Source: Hippopus hippopus (taxonomy: Eukaryota > Mollusca > Bivalvia > Cardiida > Cardiidae). From it: a stretch of 64,000 nt of DNA. The notes under the pieces were generated by a model, which had not been told where the DNA came from, did not search any database, and was given only the letters and a program-made list of their open reading frames with translations. Shown one piece after another: positions 10,137 to 19,852 of the stretch (position 1 is the first letter of the stretch; every line of letters begins with the position of its first letter). The stretch spans positions 10,365,918 through 10,429,917 of the forward strand of contig OX328104.1 of the NCBI GenBank assembly GCA_946811185.2. Reading direction: 5' to 3'. The translations under genes and the position numbers were made by a program.

Positions 10137-10400
10137 GTGTATTCATTGACACCCCATATGGGTGATACCAATGGAAGGCTGTTAGTTAGGTTACAGGAGA
10201 CAGTGCAAGATACAGGACAAAACCCATCCTAAGTTACATCTGGTTCTTTAATGTGCTTGGTGTATAGCACTGTCACACATAACCTCGGCATCTGAAACAC
10301 TTTGTAATTTTTTTGTTGGCTAGTCTAGGGGATAAAAATCAGCACCTTAACCTGTCCCAAGACTACTAGTATATGTCCCACAGCCTACCATTCGAGCTTT
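10137..10400 (-). mobile_element. SINE-K related copy
   Basis: Shares blocks such as AGTGCAAGATACAGGA, AAGTTACATCTGGTTCTTTA and ATGTGCTTGGTGTATA with 34550-34878. The tRNA-like head is poorly preserved here. Confidence 0.55.
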
Positions 10401-10708
10401 TTTGGCTGACAACTTTAAAGCACCTAGTTGCAGTTTGGTTTCCTTGGTTTAATCTAAAAAGGGAGATAATTGGAATTTTTTCCCATTATGTTTAGTTGTT
10501 GTGAATTTTCTTCAGGTTTCCCATAATATCATATACAGCAACACCATATGCTCTGAGTTGGCAGGAGCTTGGCCTGTCAGTGATAGGATTTTAAAGGCTG
10601 GTGTACCGGTTGGCAAGAATTATTTATATTAGATAAATTATTTATATACAGTCTGTAATGTTACAATGTTTTATGATAAACTACAGATAATTAGATCTTC
10701 CTATCTTT

Positions 10709-10745
10709 TTAACCCTTTGCCATACAACCTGGAGTGTTATCTACC
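10709..10745 (+). mobile_element. PB-A left-end fragment
   Basis: AACCCTTTGCCATACAACC is a lone left terminus. The rest of the MITE is absent. Confidence 0.55.
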
Positions 10746-10790
10746 TTGAACAGGAAGGATTTATAAAATACTTAGGGAAACGGCAACAGA

Positions 10791-11015
10791 TTAATTGTTT
10801 ACCACATGACAAAATTTTAGACTTGTCCACAATCAAACCATTAGCAGATGACATAGCTAAGGTGGCTCAAATGATGAAGCATGCCTTTCGTTGAGTAGAA
10901 AACATTGTGGGAAAAGGAGAAAATGCTGGTTATCAGCATTTTCTCCTTTTCCCACTGTTTTTTCAAAAGCTTTTTTCTCAGGGTCATTAAAACTCAGGAT
11001 TGTGGTAAAGGGTTA
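10791..11015 (-). mobile_element. PB-A MITE copy, minus
   Basis: TTAATTGTTTACCACATGAC to GGATTGTGGTAAAGGGTTAA. Hairpin near-perfect, with a shortened right arm (CCCACTGTTTT). Confidence 0.9.
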
Positions 11016-11038
11016 AATATAGTTAGAATAAAAGAATT

Positions 11039-11220
11039 CTATTTTGAAAGGGTAGAAAACATTGCGAAAAAAGAAAAAGGCTTGATATAGAAGTATAAAT
11101 TAGAATTATTTCAGATGTCATCCGCAGAAGGCTTCTTTATCTTGGAAAAGGCTAGTTTTAAAAACTAGTTGGCAAAGCTAAACATACCTCCTTTTGCCAC
11201 AATGTTTTCACTTGTATTCA
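11039..11220 (-). mobile_element. PB-A fragments, scrambled
   Basis: TTTTGAAAGGGTAGAAAACATT and, 110 bp later, CTCCTTTTGCCACAATGTTTTC are PB-A pieces separated by unrelated sequence. Confidence 0.5.
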
Positions 11221-11227
11221 TGTTTTA

Positions 11228-11445
11228 AACAACAAGAATATCCAGAGCTCCAGACAGAGCGAGTAATTTTAATTTCAAAATTTAAAATATTTATTATTCT
11301 CCGCTAAACACTATGTTATGGGTACTCATTAGAATCGTCTCATTGAGATGATTCTAATGAGTACCCACAACATAGGGTTTGGAAGAGAAGTGATGGATTT
11401 AGAATACCATTACTCCCTCTTATCTGGAGCTCTGATATCCGTGTT
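11228..11445. mobile_element. MITE family E with central hairpin
   Basis: Terminal inverted repeats contain ATATCCAGAGCTCCAGA (left) and TCTGGAGCTCTGATAT (right). A central hairpin pairs TGGGTACTCATTAGAATC with GATTCTAATGAGTACCCA. Its right boundary is immediately next to the TTAA of the following PB-A copy. Only one copy is in the window. Confidence 0.75.
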
Positions 11446-11667
11446 TTAACCCTTTACCAAACGACAAATTTTAGACTCTTCCAAATTGAAAGCACCTGCA
11501 GACGGAAATTCAAAAACTTTTTCTTATGAGTTGTCTGATAGGGTAGAAAACATTGTGGAAAAAGGAGAAATTGCTCGTTACGAGCAATTTCTCCTTTTTC
11601 CACAATGTTTTCAAAAGCCTTCTACACCAGGGTGGTAAAAACAAGGGATTGTTTGGTAAAGGATTAA
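11446..11667 (-). mobile_element. PB-A MITE copy, minus, variant hairpin core
   Basis: TTAACCCTTTACCAAACGAC to GTTTGGTAAAGGATTAA. The hairpin centre is TTGCTCGTTACGAGCAA instead of ATGCTGGTWACCAGCAT. Both arms changed together, so pairing is kept. Confidence 0.9.
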
Positions 11668-11755
11668 ACTACAAGTATATGATACATGATCATTCAAAAA
11701 TGTTCGACATAGAATCATGAGGATGTTTGAAAGAAGTTTATATTTTGAAATTTAA

Positions 11756-12025
11756 TTAACTCTTTACAAAGCAGCAAGAATTCGGTTGATAGAATTCAAA
11801 GAATAGCGTTTTATTCCACTCTCAACATTACTTCAGTCATAGCATGGTGATAGCCCACATATTCATGTATTTCTTGCATTTCACCAATACCAGTAGTCAC
11901 ACGACAGGAGCCATTCCTCATTTACTGCTGATCATTGTTTGATGATGGTTGTGTGGGAAAGCAACCAGTGGCTTGGGAAGAATATTATGCCTGGTACTGG
12001 TAAAAGAAACTACCCCATACAAAAC
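11756..12025. mobile_element. PB-A end plus SINE-C fragments, mosaic
   Basis: TTAACTCTTTACAAAGC starts like PB-A. Then come SINE-C pieces in minus orientation (about 11800-11860, TCTCAACATTACTTCAGTCA) and plus orientation (about 11905-12015, GCAACCAGTGGCTTGGGAAG). Confidence 0.6.
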
Positions 12026-12034
12026 AAACAAACC

Positions 12035-12115
12035 AAAATCAGACTGCATGTTCTTTACCATGTGATCTTGACCTTCTCTGTCAGTAAGTGGAACTGAAGT
12101 TGTGTTTGGTAGTCT
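12035..12115. repeat. PB-D-type hairpin, decayed
   Basis: AATCAGACTGCATGTTCT followed by ATGTGATCTTGACC keeps only part of the hairpin. Confidence 0.35.
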
Positions 12116-12152
12116 ACAGCTTTTACTTGAAATATGAACGAAACATACACTT

Positions 12153-12377
12153 GGGTCCATATTTACCAACCTTTCTGAAGAATGTTCTTAGTCTTATTCT
12201 TAAGAATTTTCTAAATTTGAATGTAACACAACATCTGATTGGCTAAACCATATGGTTAAAGTAACTCATCTTTTGATTGGCTAAACCAAATGGTTTAGCC
12301 AATCAAAAAATGTGTTACTTTAAAAATCTATAACAAGACAAACAGTGTTTTGAAGAAAGGTTGGTGAATGTAGACCC
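12153..12377. mobile_element. MITE family G with TIRs
   Basis: Ends GGGTCCATATTTACCAACCT and AGGTTGGTGAATGTAGACCC form an inverted repeat of about 25 bp. A second palindrome in the middle pairs GATTGGCTAAACCA with TGGTTTAGCCAATC. No coding sequence. One copy here. Confidence 0.75.
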
Positions 12378-12548
12378 TGTTGTAATGTACTGTAAATCTA
12401 AAGGTCATCAAAATAAAAATCAAAAATAAAAAATATATATATATTAGATATTGTTTACTGTTTACAAAAAATTGATGATTTCATTTTCCATGAAAAGATG
12501 AAACTGAGTCAGAAAAACTCAGTGAAAGATTAAGTGTAAGCAAGTGCA

Positions 12549-12773
12549 TTAACTCTTTTCGAGGCGACAGAATTTTAGATTCGTTGAATTCAAGCATTTG
12601 CAGACGACTTGTCAAATGTGGTTCAAATGATTGCAGATGTGTTAAAAAGAAATAAAATCATGGTAAAAATAGAAAATGCTGGTAACATGCATTTTCTCAT
12701 TTTTCCAACAATGTTTTCAAAAGTTCTCAGTCTCATCGTCGTTAAAACTTGGGATCGTGTAGTGAAGGGTTAA
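12549..12773 (-). mobile_element. PB-A MITE copy, minus, old
   Basis: TTAACTCTTTTCGAGGCGAC to GTGTAGTGAAGGGTTAA. The arms are strongly diverged (AACATGCATTTTC). Confidence 0.85.
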
Positions 12774-12888
12774 GAGGGAAAACTTTGCTCTTCTAATATC
12801 TTTTTACTGAATAACCCAACACTGTACTATCTAGGTTAATTCATACCCATACCAAAAACTGGTTCTGAAGAACCTAAAGCAGAATCCA

Positions 12889-13118
12889 TTAACCCTTCAC
12901 CACATGATCCCGAGTTTTAACAACCCTGAGGAAGAAGCCTATTGAAAACATTGTCGGAAAAGGAGAAAATGCTGGTAACCAGCATTTTCTCCTTTTCCCA
13001 CAATGTTTTCCACACCATGACAGAACTTAATATGTTCATTTTTAACATTTTGAATTTTTCATCTGCAGATGTTTCAAATTCAGAATAGTCTAAACTTTGT
13101 CATTTGGAAAAGGGTTAA
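12889..13118 (+). mobile_element. PB-A MITE copy, plus, full length
   Basis: TTAACCCTTCACCACATGAT to CATTTGGAAAAGGGTTAA. Perfect central hairpin core. Confidence 0.95.
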
Positions 13119-13149
13119 AGGAAAGAGAAAATGAATTTTTCAGAAATGG

Positions 13150-13221
13150 AATGGAAAATATTGTTGGAAATGGGAGCAATTTCCTGCGAAAAAGCATTTG
13201 CTCCCTTTCACACAATATTTT
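13150..13221. repeat. PB-A-like hairpin, variant, split by SINE-H
   Basis: AAATATTGTTGGAAATGGGAGC pairs loosely with GCTCCCTTTCACACAATATTT. The right flank resumes after the SINE at 13451 with CAAAAGGTGTCGG. Confidence 0.6.
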
Positions 13222-13437
13222 AGTTTAGTTTAAACATTTTTATTTTACATTGATTGAGAAACAAGTTCTTACAACTTATACTAATCTCTCTCGATTCTGC
13301 TTCCTGGGAACGACACAGTACTCGTGCCAATAATGTGTGGGCCAATGAAGGGTCCCAAAGTTGACACCCACTTTCAGGTATCGAACTCGGGACCTCATGG
13401 TTACGAGGCTGAAGCTCTACCTCACAACCACAGACAC
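13222..13437 (-). mobile_element. SINE-H, tRNA-derived, 13-bp target duplication
   Basis: On the minus strand the head reads GTGGTTGTGAGGTAGAGC, then GAGTTCGATAC at 13378-13388, the expected positions of the A and B boxes of a tRNA-derived SINE. The tail ends in ...AATGTTTAAACTAAACT. CACACAATATTTT occurs at 13209-13221 and again at 13438-13450, a perfect 13-bp duplication that fixes both ends. Confidence 0.85.
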
Positions 13438-13825
13438 CACACAATATTTTCAAAAGGTGTCGGCTGCAAGGGAGTATAAGGTTGTACTTTGACTGGTAAT
13501 TGGCTGGGATATCTATCAGATTATCTTGCCCTATGAAATGGTTCAAATTATTCTCGATACAGAGCTACTCACCCAAAACCAGGATGGGCCTTCCATTAAG
13601 TCTGTTTTATTGGAGGAAAACAAAATTTAGATAAATACTTAACAGGTTGTCAGCCTTTCAAGTATCTAATAATTTGCACCTTGAAGTATCGCACTCTAAT
13701 CATAATGTGGTAGGTCCTTTTTTTTCTGTCTGGGTTATGGGGAGGGTGGGGGGAGTATTTATAGACATAATTTTGAAAGAAGTTTCCGTAAACCATTTAC
13801 ATAAAGATTAGGTGGATGTTTTAGC

Positions 13826-13970
13826 GCTGTACCATACACTCTCTCAAGATTTAACGACCTTGAGGACTTTGAGGAAGAAGGCTTTTGAAAATATTGTGGA
13901 AAAGGAATAAAGTGCTGGTAACAAGCATTTTCACCTTTTCCCCACAATTTTTCCAACCATATCAGAGAAC
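13826..13970 (+). mobile_element. PB-A copy, plus, truncated
   Basis: GTACCATACACTCTC, GACCTTGAGG and a partly paired hairpin (AAAGTGCTGGTAACAAGCAT). Cut at 13970 by the next copy. Confidence 0.75.
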
Positions 13971-14178
13971 GTAACTCTATACCAAATGACAAAATTTTAG
14001 ACTGGTTCTTATCAAAAGCATATGTAGATTACAAACTAAATGTGAATCAAAAATTGAAATTTGTTTTGGGATTGGTAGAAAACATTGTGAGAAAAGGAGA
14101 AACTGATGGTTACCAGCATTTTCTCCTTTTCTCACAATGTTTTCAAAAATCATTCAATTTCAGAGTCTGAAATTTAAC
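13971..14178 (-). mobile_element. PB-A copy, minus, mirrored with its neighbour
   Basis: Starts AACTCTATACCAAATGAC. After the hairpin comes CAAAAATCATTCAATTTCAGAG, the exact mirror of the unusual sequence in the next copy. The normal terminal segment is missing. Confidence 0.85.
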
Positions 14179-14408
14179 TTAACTCTTTACCACACAATCG
14201 CAAGTTTTATCGACTCTGAAATTGAATGATTTTTGAAAACATTGTAGGAAAAGGGGAAAATGCTGGTAACCAGCATTTTCTCCTCGTCCAACAATGTTTT
14301 CTGCTGTTCCAAAAAAGAATGCATTATTTGAGTCAAAACTACTTTGTCGTCTGCAAATGCCTTCAGTTTGGATAAGTAAGAAATTTTGTTGTTTCGTAAA
14401 GAGTTCAC
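14179..14408 (+). mobile_element. PB-A copy, plus, mirrored with its neighbour
   Basis: TTAACTCTTTACCACACAAT to TTGTTTCGTAAAGAGTTCA. Where other copies read GACCCTGAGGAAGAAGCC this one reads GACTCTGAAATTGAATGA, shared only with the preceding inverted copy. Confidence 0.9.
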
Positions 14409-14530
14409 CTGACCGAAATTTCTTGTCTAGAATTAAGACCAGATATGTTGCTAATTTCATGGTTCCTTTTGTCCATAGTGTGTCAGCAAAACTGAGGCTG
14501 TAAACCTTGATCTACTTGTGCTTTAGAGTT

Positions 14531-14838
14531 GACTGATTGATTGTATGGTGTTAAACACCGTTTTCAACATTTTTTCAGTTATAGCACGGCTGCCAGTGCA
14601 CCTATCCATGCTTTCCTGGAGTCTCTTTTACCAGTAATCTGCAGAATTCTCTTTCCAAGCCACTGGCAGCTTTCCCACATAACCATCGTTGAAACAATGG
14701 TCAGGGGTGGGAGAGGAATAAATCCTGTCACAATGACTATCATCAATCCTCGAAAAGAAATTGGCCAAGCCAGGGATCGAACCCACAACCCCCTGTTCTC
14801 AAGCCCTGCATGCTACCCACTGAGCTTCTGGGGCTCGG
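14531..14838 (-). mobile_element. SINE-C, nearly complete, minus
   Basis: On the minus strand it begins CCGAGCCCCAGAAGCTCAGT with GTAGCATGCAGGGCTTGAG (A-box zone) and GGTTCGATCC at 14774-14783 (B box), and ends CGGTGTTTAACACCATACAA followed by TCAATCAGTC. Reading frames across it on either strand are incidental. Confidence 0.85.
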
Positions 14839-14861
14839 TATGTGCTTCAGAGGCAACAGTG

Positions 14862-15040
14862 GACCCAACAAAATTCAAAGCATTAAAAGTTTTTAGACTA
14901 CAAATTAAAGGTGTCTCACATGGCTGGATTTACTCATGAATGGATAGGAAACATTGTTGTAAAAGGAGAAAATGCTGGTTCCCAGCATTTTCTCCTTTTT
15001 CCACAGTGTTTTCAAAAGTTCTTCCCTTTAGGGATGATCA
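14862..15040 (-). mobile_element. PB-A copy, minus, left end lost
   Basis: AACAAAATTCAAAGCATTAA through the hairpin (AATGCTGGTTCCCAGCATT) to CTTTAGGGATGATC. Confidence 0.75.
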
Positions 15041-15074
15041 AAGCCCTGTGAGGATCATTTCATTGAAGGATTCT

Positions 15075-15262
15075 GGCCAGTTGAGGGTCCTGTTTGGCTC
15101 AGTGATAGGATGTAAGATTTGCAATAATTATGGAGGTATCAGGTTTGATCCTCACTCAAAGTGCTTGGTGTTTCATGTGTATGTCCTTGGACAAAAAACT
15201 TCAGAACCATAGCCTTCTACTGGTGAAGCTTGGGACATATGAACATGAGTGGTGTGGCAGTG
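15075..15262 (+). mobile_element. SINE-R, tRNA-derived
   Basis: TTTGGCTCAGTGATAGGATG resembles an A box and GGTTTGATCCTCACTC a B box. The tail contains TCCTTGGACAAAAAACTTCA, repeated in a second copy near 21677. Confidence 0.6.
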
Positions 15263-15269
15263 ATATAAC

Positions 15270-15492
15270 TTAACTCTTTACCAAACGACAATTTTTTGTA
15301 CTAGACCATGTTGAGAGCATTTGCAGACAACAAAATAAATGTAGCTCAAGTGAGGATTTCTGTCTTTGATAGGGTAGAAAATATTGTGGGAAAAGGAGAA
15401 AATGCTGGTAACCAGCATTTTCTCCTTTTCCCACAATGTTTTCAAAAGGCATCTTCCTCAGGGTCGTTAAAACAAGTGTGGTAAAGGGTTAA
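15270..15492 (-). mobile_element. PB-A copy, minus, full
   Basis: TTAACTCTTTACCAAACGAC to AAGTGTGGTAAAGGGTTAA, hairpin perfect. Shares its right TTAA with the next copy. Confidence 0.95.
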
Positions 15493-15709
15493 CCCTTTAC
15501 CAAACAGTCTTGACTTCAACAATCCTGATAAAAAGAGCCTTTTAAAAACTTTTTGAGGAAAGGAGATGGTGACCAGCATTTTCTTCTTTTCCCACAATGT
15601 TTTTTACGCAATCACAGACAAATTTCATAATTTGAGCTACGTATAAATTGCATTTGCAAATGCTTTGAATTTGGACAAGTCTACATTTTTTTGTGTTGTG
15701 AAGAGTTAA
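15489..15709 (+). mobile_element. PB-A copy, plus, shortened hairpin
   Basis: TTAACCCTTTACCAAACAGT to GTTGTGAAGAGTTAA. The left hairpin arm has lost the AAAATGC segment (GGAAAGGAGATGGTGACC). Confidence 0.9.
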
Positions 15710-15989
15710 ATAATGTTGAAAGAAGCAGAAAACATCATGCAAACTGGCCACAGTACTGATTGGTTTTTTTCGTGCATTTTGAAAATATTTGATGGTCTTA
15801 AAAAGTTATTGGAGTGAAAGCAGATGGCTATAAGTCAGGTATAATACTGGCACTGAGAGATAGGTGAACACATATTGCCAAAAATTAAGAATAGAAGCTT
15901 TTGAAGCAACTTGTTTCCTGTCGTCTTTTTTTCTTAATTAATTTCAAAATGATCAATTAAGTAACATCAAGTGCATTGCCAGGTATCAT

Positions 15990-16196
15990 CCCCTTACCCC
16001 ATAACAAAATTTTTGACGTGTCCGTATTAAAAATAGTTACGGATTACAAATAAATTGTAGCTCAAAATTTTGGGATTAGCATATGAAAGGGTAGAAAACA
16101 TTGAGGGAAACGGAGATTAAAGTTATGCTGCTGTATGAATATTTTCTCCTTTTCACACAGTGTATTTAAAAGCCTTATTTAGTTTGTAAAGGGTCG
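15990..16196 (-). mobile_element. PB-A copy, minus, old
   Basis: CCCCTTACCCCATAACAAAA to AGTTTGTAAAGGGTCGA. The hairpin is largely lost. Confidence 0.75.
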
Positions 16197-16257
16197 AGTA
16201 GCATCTAGTGCATTGCCAGATAAATGATAACAACTGCTACACCACAACTACAAAGAT

Positions 16258-16474
16258 TTAACCTTTCACCATACAACCCAGAGAAAATAAAAGCTTTTGA
16301 AAACATCATGGGAAAAGGAGAAAATGCTGGTAACCAGCATTTTCTCCTTTGCCCATAATGTTTTCTATCCTTTCTTAGACAAATACTTCCCATTTGAGCC
16401 ACATTAAATTTGATGTCTGCAGATGTTTTCATTATGAATGAGTCTTAAATTTTGTAGTCTGGTGAAGTGGTAAC
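16258..16474 (+). mobile_element. PB-A copy, plus
   Basis: TTAACCTTTCACCATACAAC to AGTCTGGTGAAGTGGTAA. Hairpin arms AACATCATGGG / CCCATAATGTT changed in step. Confidence 0.9.
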
Positions 16475-16477
16475 CCT

Positions 16478-17245
16478 TATGCTAAAGTCACAAACAAGGA
16501 ACTGGGAAGGGCTCCTGTTTTGTCCAAAATCGAGGGAAGTTGGAGGCGCCAGTTTGGTGGCAGTTGCAAACAGTGGTGGTAGCTTAAAATTTGTATGTCT
16601 AATTTTGCTTGTTAAAAGTTCAGGTACAACTTCAAGGTTAAATGAGACCATAAAGTTATTTTTTATTTTAGCCATTGAGTCTGTTCAGTTGTTGTCCTGT
16701 CTTGTGCCTGGACAACATTGGCTTGGATCTGAAAATGGCATAGGATTTTTTCCCTGAAAAATTGTCTCGCAACCATGTGGGAACCTTCTGAACTCTGTTA
16801 GGCACCAGAAAAGACACCGCTCAATGTATAGTTATCGTCAGGGTATCAGTTACCATCAGAGTATTGGGATAGTTTGTACAGGCACACAGCTGCTGTTGTT
16901 TTGTCGGGCCGCCTGAGTTGCAGGTAACTGGTGAAAATAGCGATCATCAGCTTTTCCCTTTTGATAAATATATGAACAGAAGAAACACTAAGTCTTATCG
17001 AACAAAAAAGGCTTCTTGGAGTATTTATTTTAGTAAAGAAGAAACACTTATGATATGCAATCTAGAGGAGGCCACAGAGTCAGGTTTATGTGGGTAAAAC
17101 CTGGGCTCCAGAGAAGACTATTTCTTGGCTGGTATGACACACTTGTTTTTGGTTTTATGTGGGAATAGCTACCTTGGAGATTCCAAGTCGTACCTTTGCA
17201 GGAAACTAGAGATGTTTCACGAGATTTTTGTAAGGGAGGTATGGG
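16478..17245. other. Unassigned DNA
   Basis: No exon, RNA gene or recognised repeat was seen. Short open frames here have no protein-like composition that I recognise. Confidence 0.4.
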
Positions 17246-17248
17246 TCA

Positions 17249-17413
17249 GATTTAATTTGTTTTCTGTAAATGCTTTCAATTTGGACAAGGCTAAACTTTT
17301 ATGGTTTGGTTATGAGTTACTCCGTTACCAAGCTGGGTAGCACAGTCGGTAACATGCAGGCCTTGTAACCAGGGACTTGCCCTTTTGCATCCCCAGCTCT
17401 GCCAATTTCTTCA
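17249..17413 (+). mobile_element. PB-A 3' piece plus SINE-C head, mosaic
   Basis: AATGCTTTCAATTTGGACAA near 17267 is the right part of a plus PB-A. At 17328 a SINE-C head begins (GGGTAGCACAGTCGGTAACA) and stops at CCAATTTCTTC before the next PB-A. Confidence 0.65.
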
Positions 17414-17639
17414 ACCCTTTACCACACAATGCTGACTTTTAACGACTCGGAGAAAGAAGGCATTTGAAAACATCGTTGGAAAAGGAGAAAATGCTGGTAA
17501 CCAGCATTTTCTCATTTTCCAACAATGTTTTCTACCCTATGAAAGACAAGTTTTATGTTTTGAGTAACATTTATTTTGTTGTCTGCAAATGCTTTCAGTT
17601 TGGACAAGGCTAAAATTTTGCCGTCTGGTAAAGGGTTAA
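17411..17639 (+). mobile_element. PB-A copy, plus, inside SINE-C
   Basis: CAACCCTTTACCACACAATG to CCGTCTGGTAAAGGGTTAA. SINE-C sequence lies on both sides (head to 17413, body from 17640), so this copy probably inserted into a SINE-C. Confidence 0.9.
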
Positions 17640-17795
17640 TTTGATGATAGTCTTTGGGGTAGGAATGGTTCCTCTCTCACCACTGATCATTGTTCTAAAG
17701 ATGGTTATGTGGGAAAGCAGCCAGTAAATATTGTGGGAAGTTCTGGTAAAAGAAACTCCAGGAACACATGAATAGGTGCACTGGCTGCCGTAACA
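17640..17795 (+). mobile_element. SINE-C body after PB-A insertion
   Basis: GGTTCCTCTCTCACCACTGA, GAAAGCAGCCAGTAAATATT and GGTGCACTGGCTGCCG match the SINE-C body, continuing the interrupted head at 17328. Confidence 0.7.
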
Positions 17796-17814
17796 CAAAA
17801 TAAACGATGCCATT

Positions 17815-17945
17815 TTTTTTCCTTTTCTCACAATATTTTCTACTGTTTCATAAAACAAGTCTCGTCATTTGAGCCATGTTTAGTTTCTCCTCTACCCATG
17901 CTTTCTATATGGACGAGTCTAAATTTATGTTGTGTGGTAAGGGAA
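17815..17945 (+). mobile_element. PB-A right half
   Basis: CCTTTTCTCACAATATTTTC to TTGTGTGGTAAGGGAA. With the piece at 17249 it brackets the SINE-C, as if the SINE had split an older PB-A. Confidence 0.7.
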
Positions 17946-17967
17946 TGATAGTAGATCCAGATCATTT

Positions 17968-19419
17968 TTAGCTCACCTGAGCAGGAAGTGCTCAAGGTGA
18001 GCTTTTGTGATTGTGCTGTGTCCGTTGTGCGTAGTCCATTATCCGTTGTGCATTGCCTGTCGTGCGTTGTCCAGGCGTTAACAGTCACCTTGTGTAGAGG
18101 CCACATTATCAGTCAGTTACTGATGAAACTTGGTTACAATGTTTGTGTTGATGATGTTTCAAGCAATTTCGAAATTAGGTCACATTGGGTGAAAAGGTAG
18201 GTCACAGGGCTAGATCTTAGAAAAAGCTTGTGTGTACTCTAGAGGCCACATTTTCAGCCCAACACTCTTGAAACTTGGTCAGAATATTTGTCTTGATGAT
18301 ATATTAGACAAGTTCGAAAATGGGTCTTGTGGGGGTCAAAAAGTAAGTCGCTGGGCTAAATCTTAGAAAAACCTTGTGTGCACTCGAGAGGCCACATTTT
18401 CAACCTGAAACTCATGAAACTTGATCAGAATGTTTGTCTTAATTATATCTTGGACAAATTTGAAGTTTGGTTAATTTAGGTCAAAAAGTAGGTCACAGGG
18501 CTTAGTCTTAGAGAAAGCTTATGTGCACTTTAGAGGCCACATTTTCAGTCTGATATGTACTCTTGAAAATTGGTCAGAATGTTTGTCTTGATTTGGGTCA
18601 AAAAGTAGGTCAAAGAGTCAAATCCTAGAAAAACCTTGTGTGCACTCTAGAGACCACAATTCAGCCTGATATTCATTAAACTTGGTCAAAAAGTTTGTCT
18701 TGGTGATATCTAAGACAAGGCAGAAATTTGGTCATGTCTGGTCAAAAAGAAAGTCATGAGGCTAAATCTTAGAAAACCTTGTTTGCAATCTAGAGGCCAC
18801 ATTTTTAGTCTGATCCTCATGAAACATGGTCAGAATATTTTTCTTGATGATCTCTTGGAAGGGTTTGAAATTGAGTCATGTCTTATCAAAAAGTAGGTCA
18901 CTGGGCTAAATCTGAGAAAAACCACTCTAGAGGCTACATTTTCAGCCTGATACCTGGTTGGAATGTTTGCCTTGATATCTTTAACAAGTTTGAAATTTGG
19001 TCACTTTGCATCAAAAAGTAAGTCACTGGGCCAAATCTAAGAAAAACCATGTGTGCCATCTAGATGCCACATTTTTAGCCTGATACTCATGAAACTAGGT
19101 CAGAAAGGGTGTCTTTTTGAAATCTCAGACAAGTTTGAAATTGGGACACAACAGTTCAAAAATTAGGTCATTGGGCCAAGTCTTAGAAAAACTTTGTGTG
19201 CAATTTAGAGGCCACATTTTCAGCCTGATACTCATGAAACATTATCAGAATGTTTGTCTGGATGATATCTCTGACAAGTTCAAAAGCAGGTTAAGCTGGT
19301 CAAAAAGTAGGTCACTTACACACATGCGTTTTACATCATTAAAACCAGGATCTCTTCAGCTTTATCAATCATAGATGACTACTCAGGTGAGTGCTTTAGG
19401 GCCAATGGCCCTCTTGTTT
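17968..19419 (+). mobile_element. HINE-I copy 1 with nine tandem units
   Basis: Opens with the hairpin AGCTCACCTGAGCAGGAAG...GCTCAAGGTGAGCT in a T-run. It closes with ACTCAGGTGAGTGC, a small hairpin AGGGCCAATGGCCCT and CTCTTGTTT. The start motif and CTCAGGTGAG near the end are subterminal inverted repeats. Between them are about nine tandem units starting AGAGGCCACATTTTCAG at 18096, 18241, 18387, 18532, 18650, 18792, 18929, 19062 and 19207, mostly 142-146 bp. The architecture fits non-autonomous Helentron-type elements (HINEs, such as oyster Pearl); that class is inference. Confidence 0.8.
18096..19350 (+). repeat. Tandem array of about 145-bp units in HINE-I copy 1
   Basis: Each unit reads AGAGGCCACATTTTCAG, CTCATGAAACTTGGTCAGAA, TGTTTGTCTTGATGATATC, GACAAGTTCGAAATTGGGTC, AAAAAGTAGGTCACTGGGC, AAATCTTAGAAAAACCTTGTG. 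Units vary from 118 to 146 bp through internal deletions. Confidence 0.85.
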
Positions 19420-19718
19420 GAAAGTGTAAGAAACAAGACAGGTAAAACTATTGAGGTAGGTTTGTTCTCTGTACTCTCACAATTGTGCCAAGACCCAGTT
19501 TTTTCTGTCTAGAATGATATAAATAACTGAAAAATGATGCCAAGTTCATGACAGACTTCCAACTGAAATGGGGCAGATGTGAATTTTACTGATCTACAAT
19601 CATTTTCATCTTTTTGGACCAGAAAAAAACAATTTTAACTTTGAAACTGATATTTTTTTTTCTCAAAGATCAATTGGGTCTAGGATGATACTTGGCTTAT
19701 GCTTGGACTTCTCTGCAT

Positions 19719-19852
19719 GACCCAACAAAATTTTAGACTTTTCCTAACTGAAAGCATTTGCAAATTGAATGTGGCTGAAAGGATGGAATTTCTTTTAGAA
19801 CGGATAATGGAAAATTATTGGATAAAGAAGAAAATGCTTGATACAAGCGTTT
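19719..19852 (-). mobile_element. PB-A left half, split by HINE-I copy 2
   Basis: ACCCAACAAAATTTTAGAC, GAAAGCATTTGCAAATTGAA and the first hairpin arm GAAGAAAATGCTTGATACAA, then a T-run where HINE-I begins. The right half is at 20491. Confidence 0.8.

Noticed and set aside
17968..19419. Regular array suggestive of CRISPR
   Set aside because: Units of about 145 bp are contiguous, without short repeats separated by unique spacers, and the DNA is eukaryotic.
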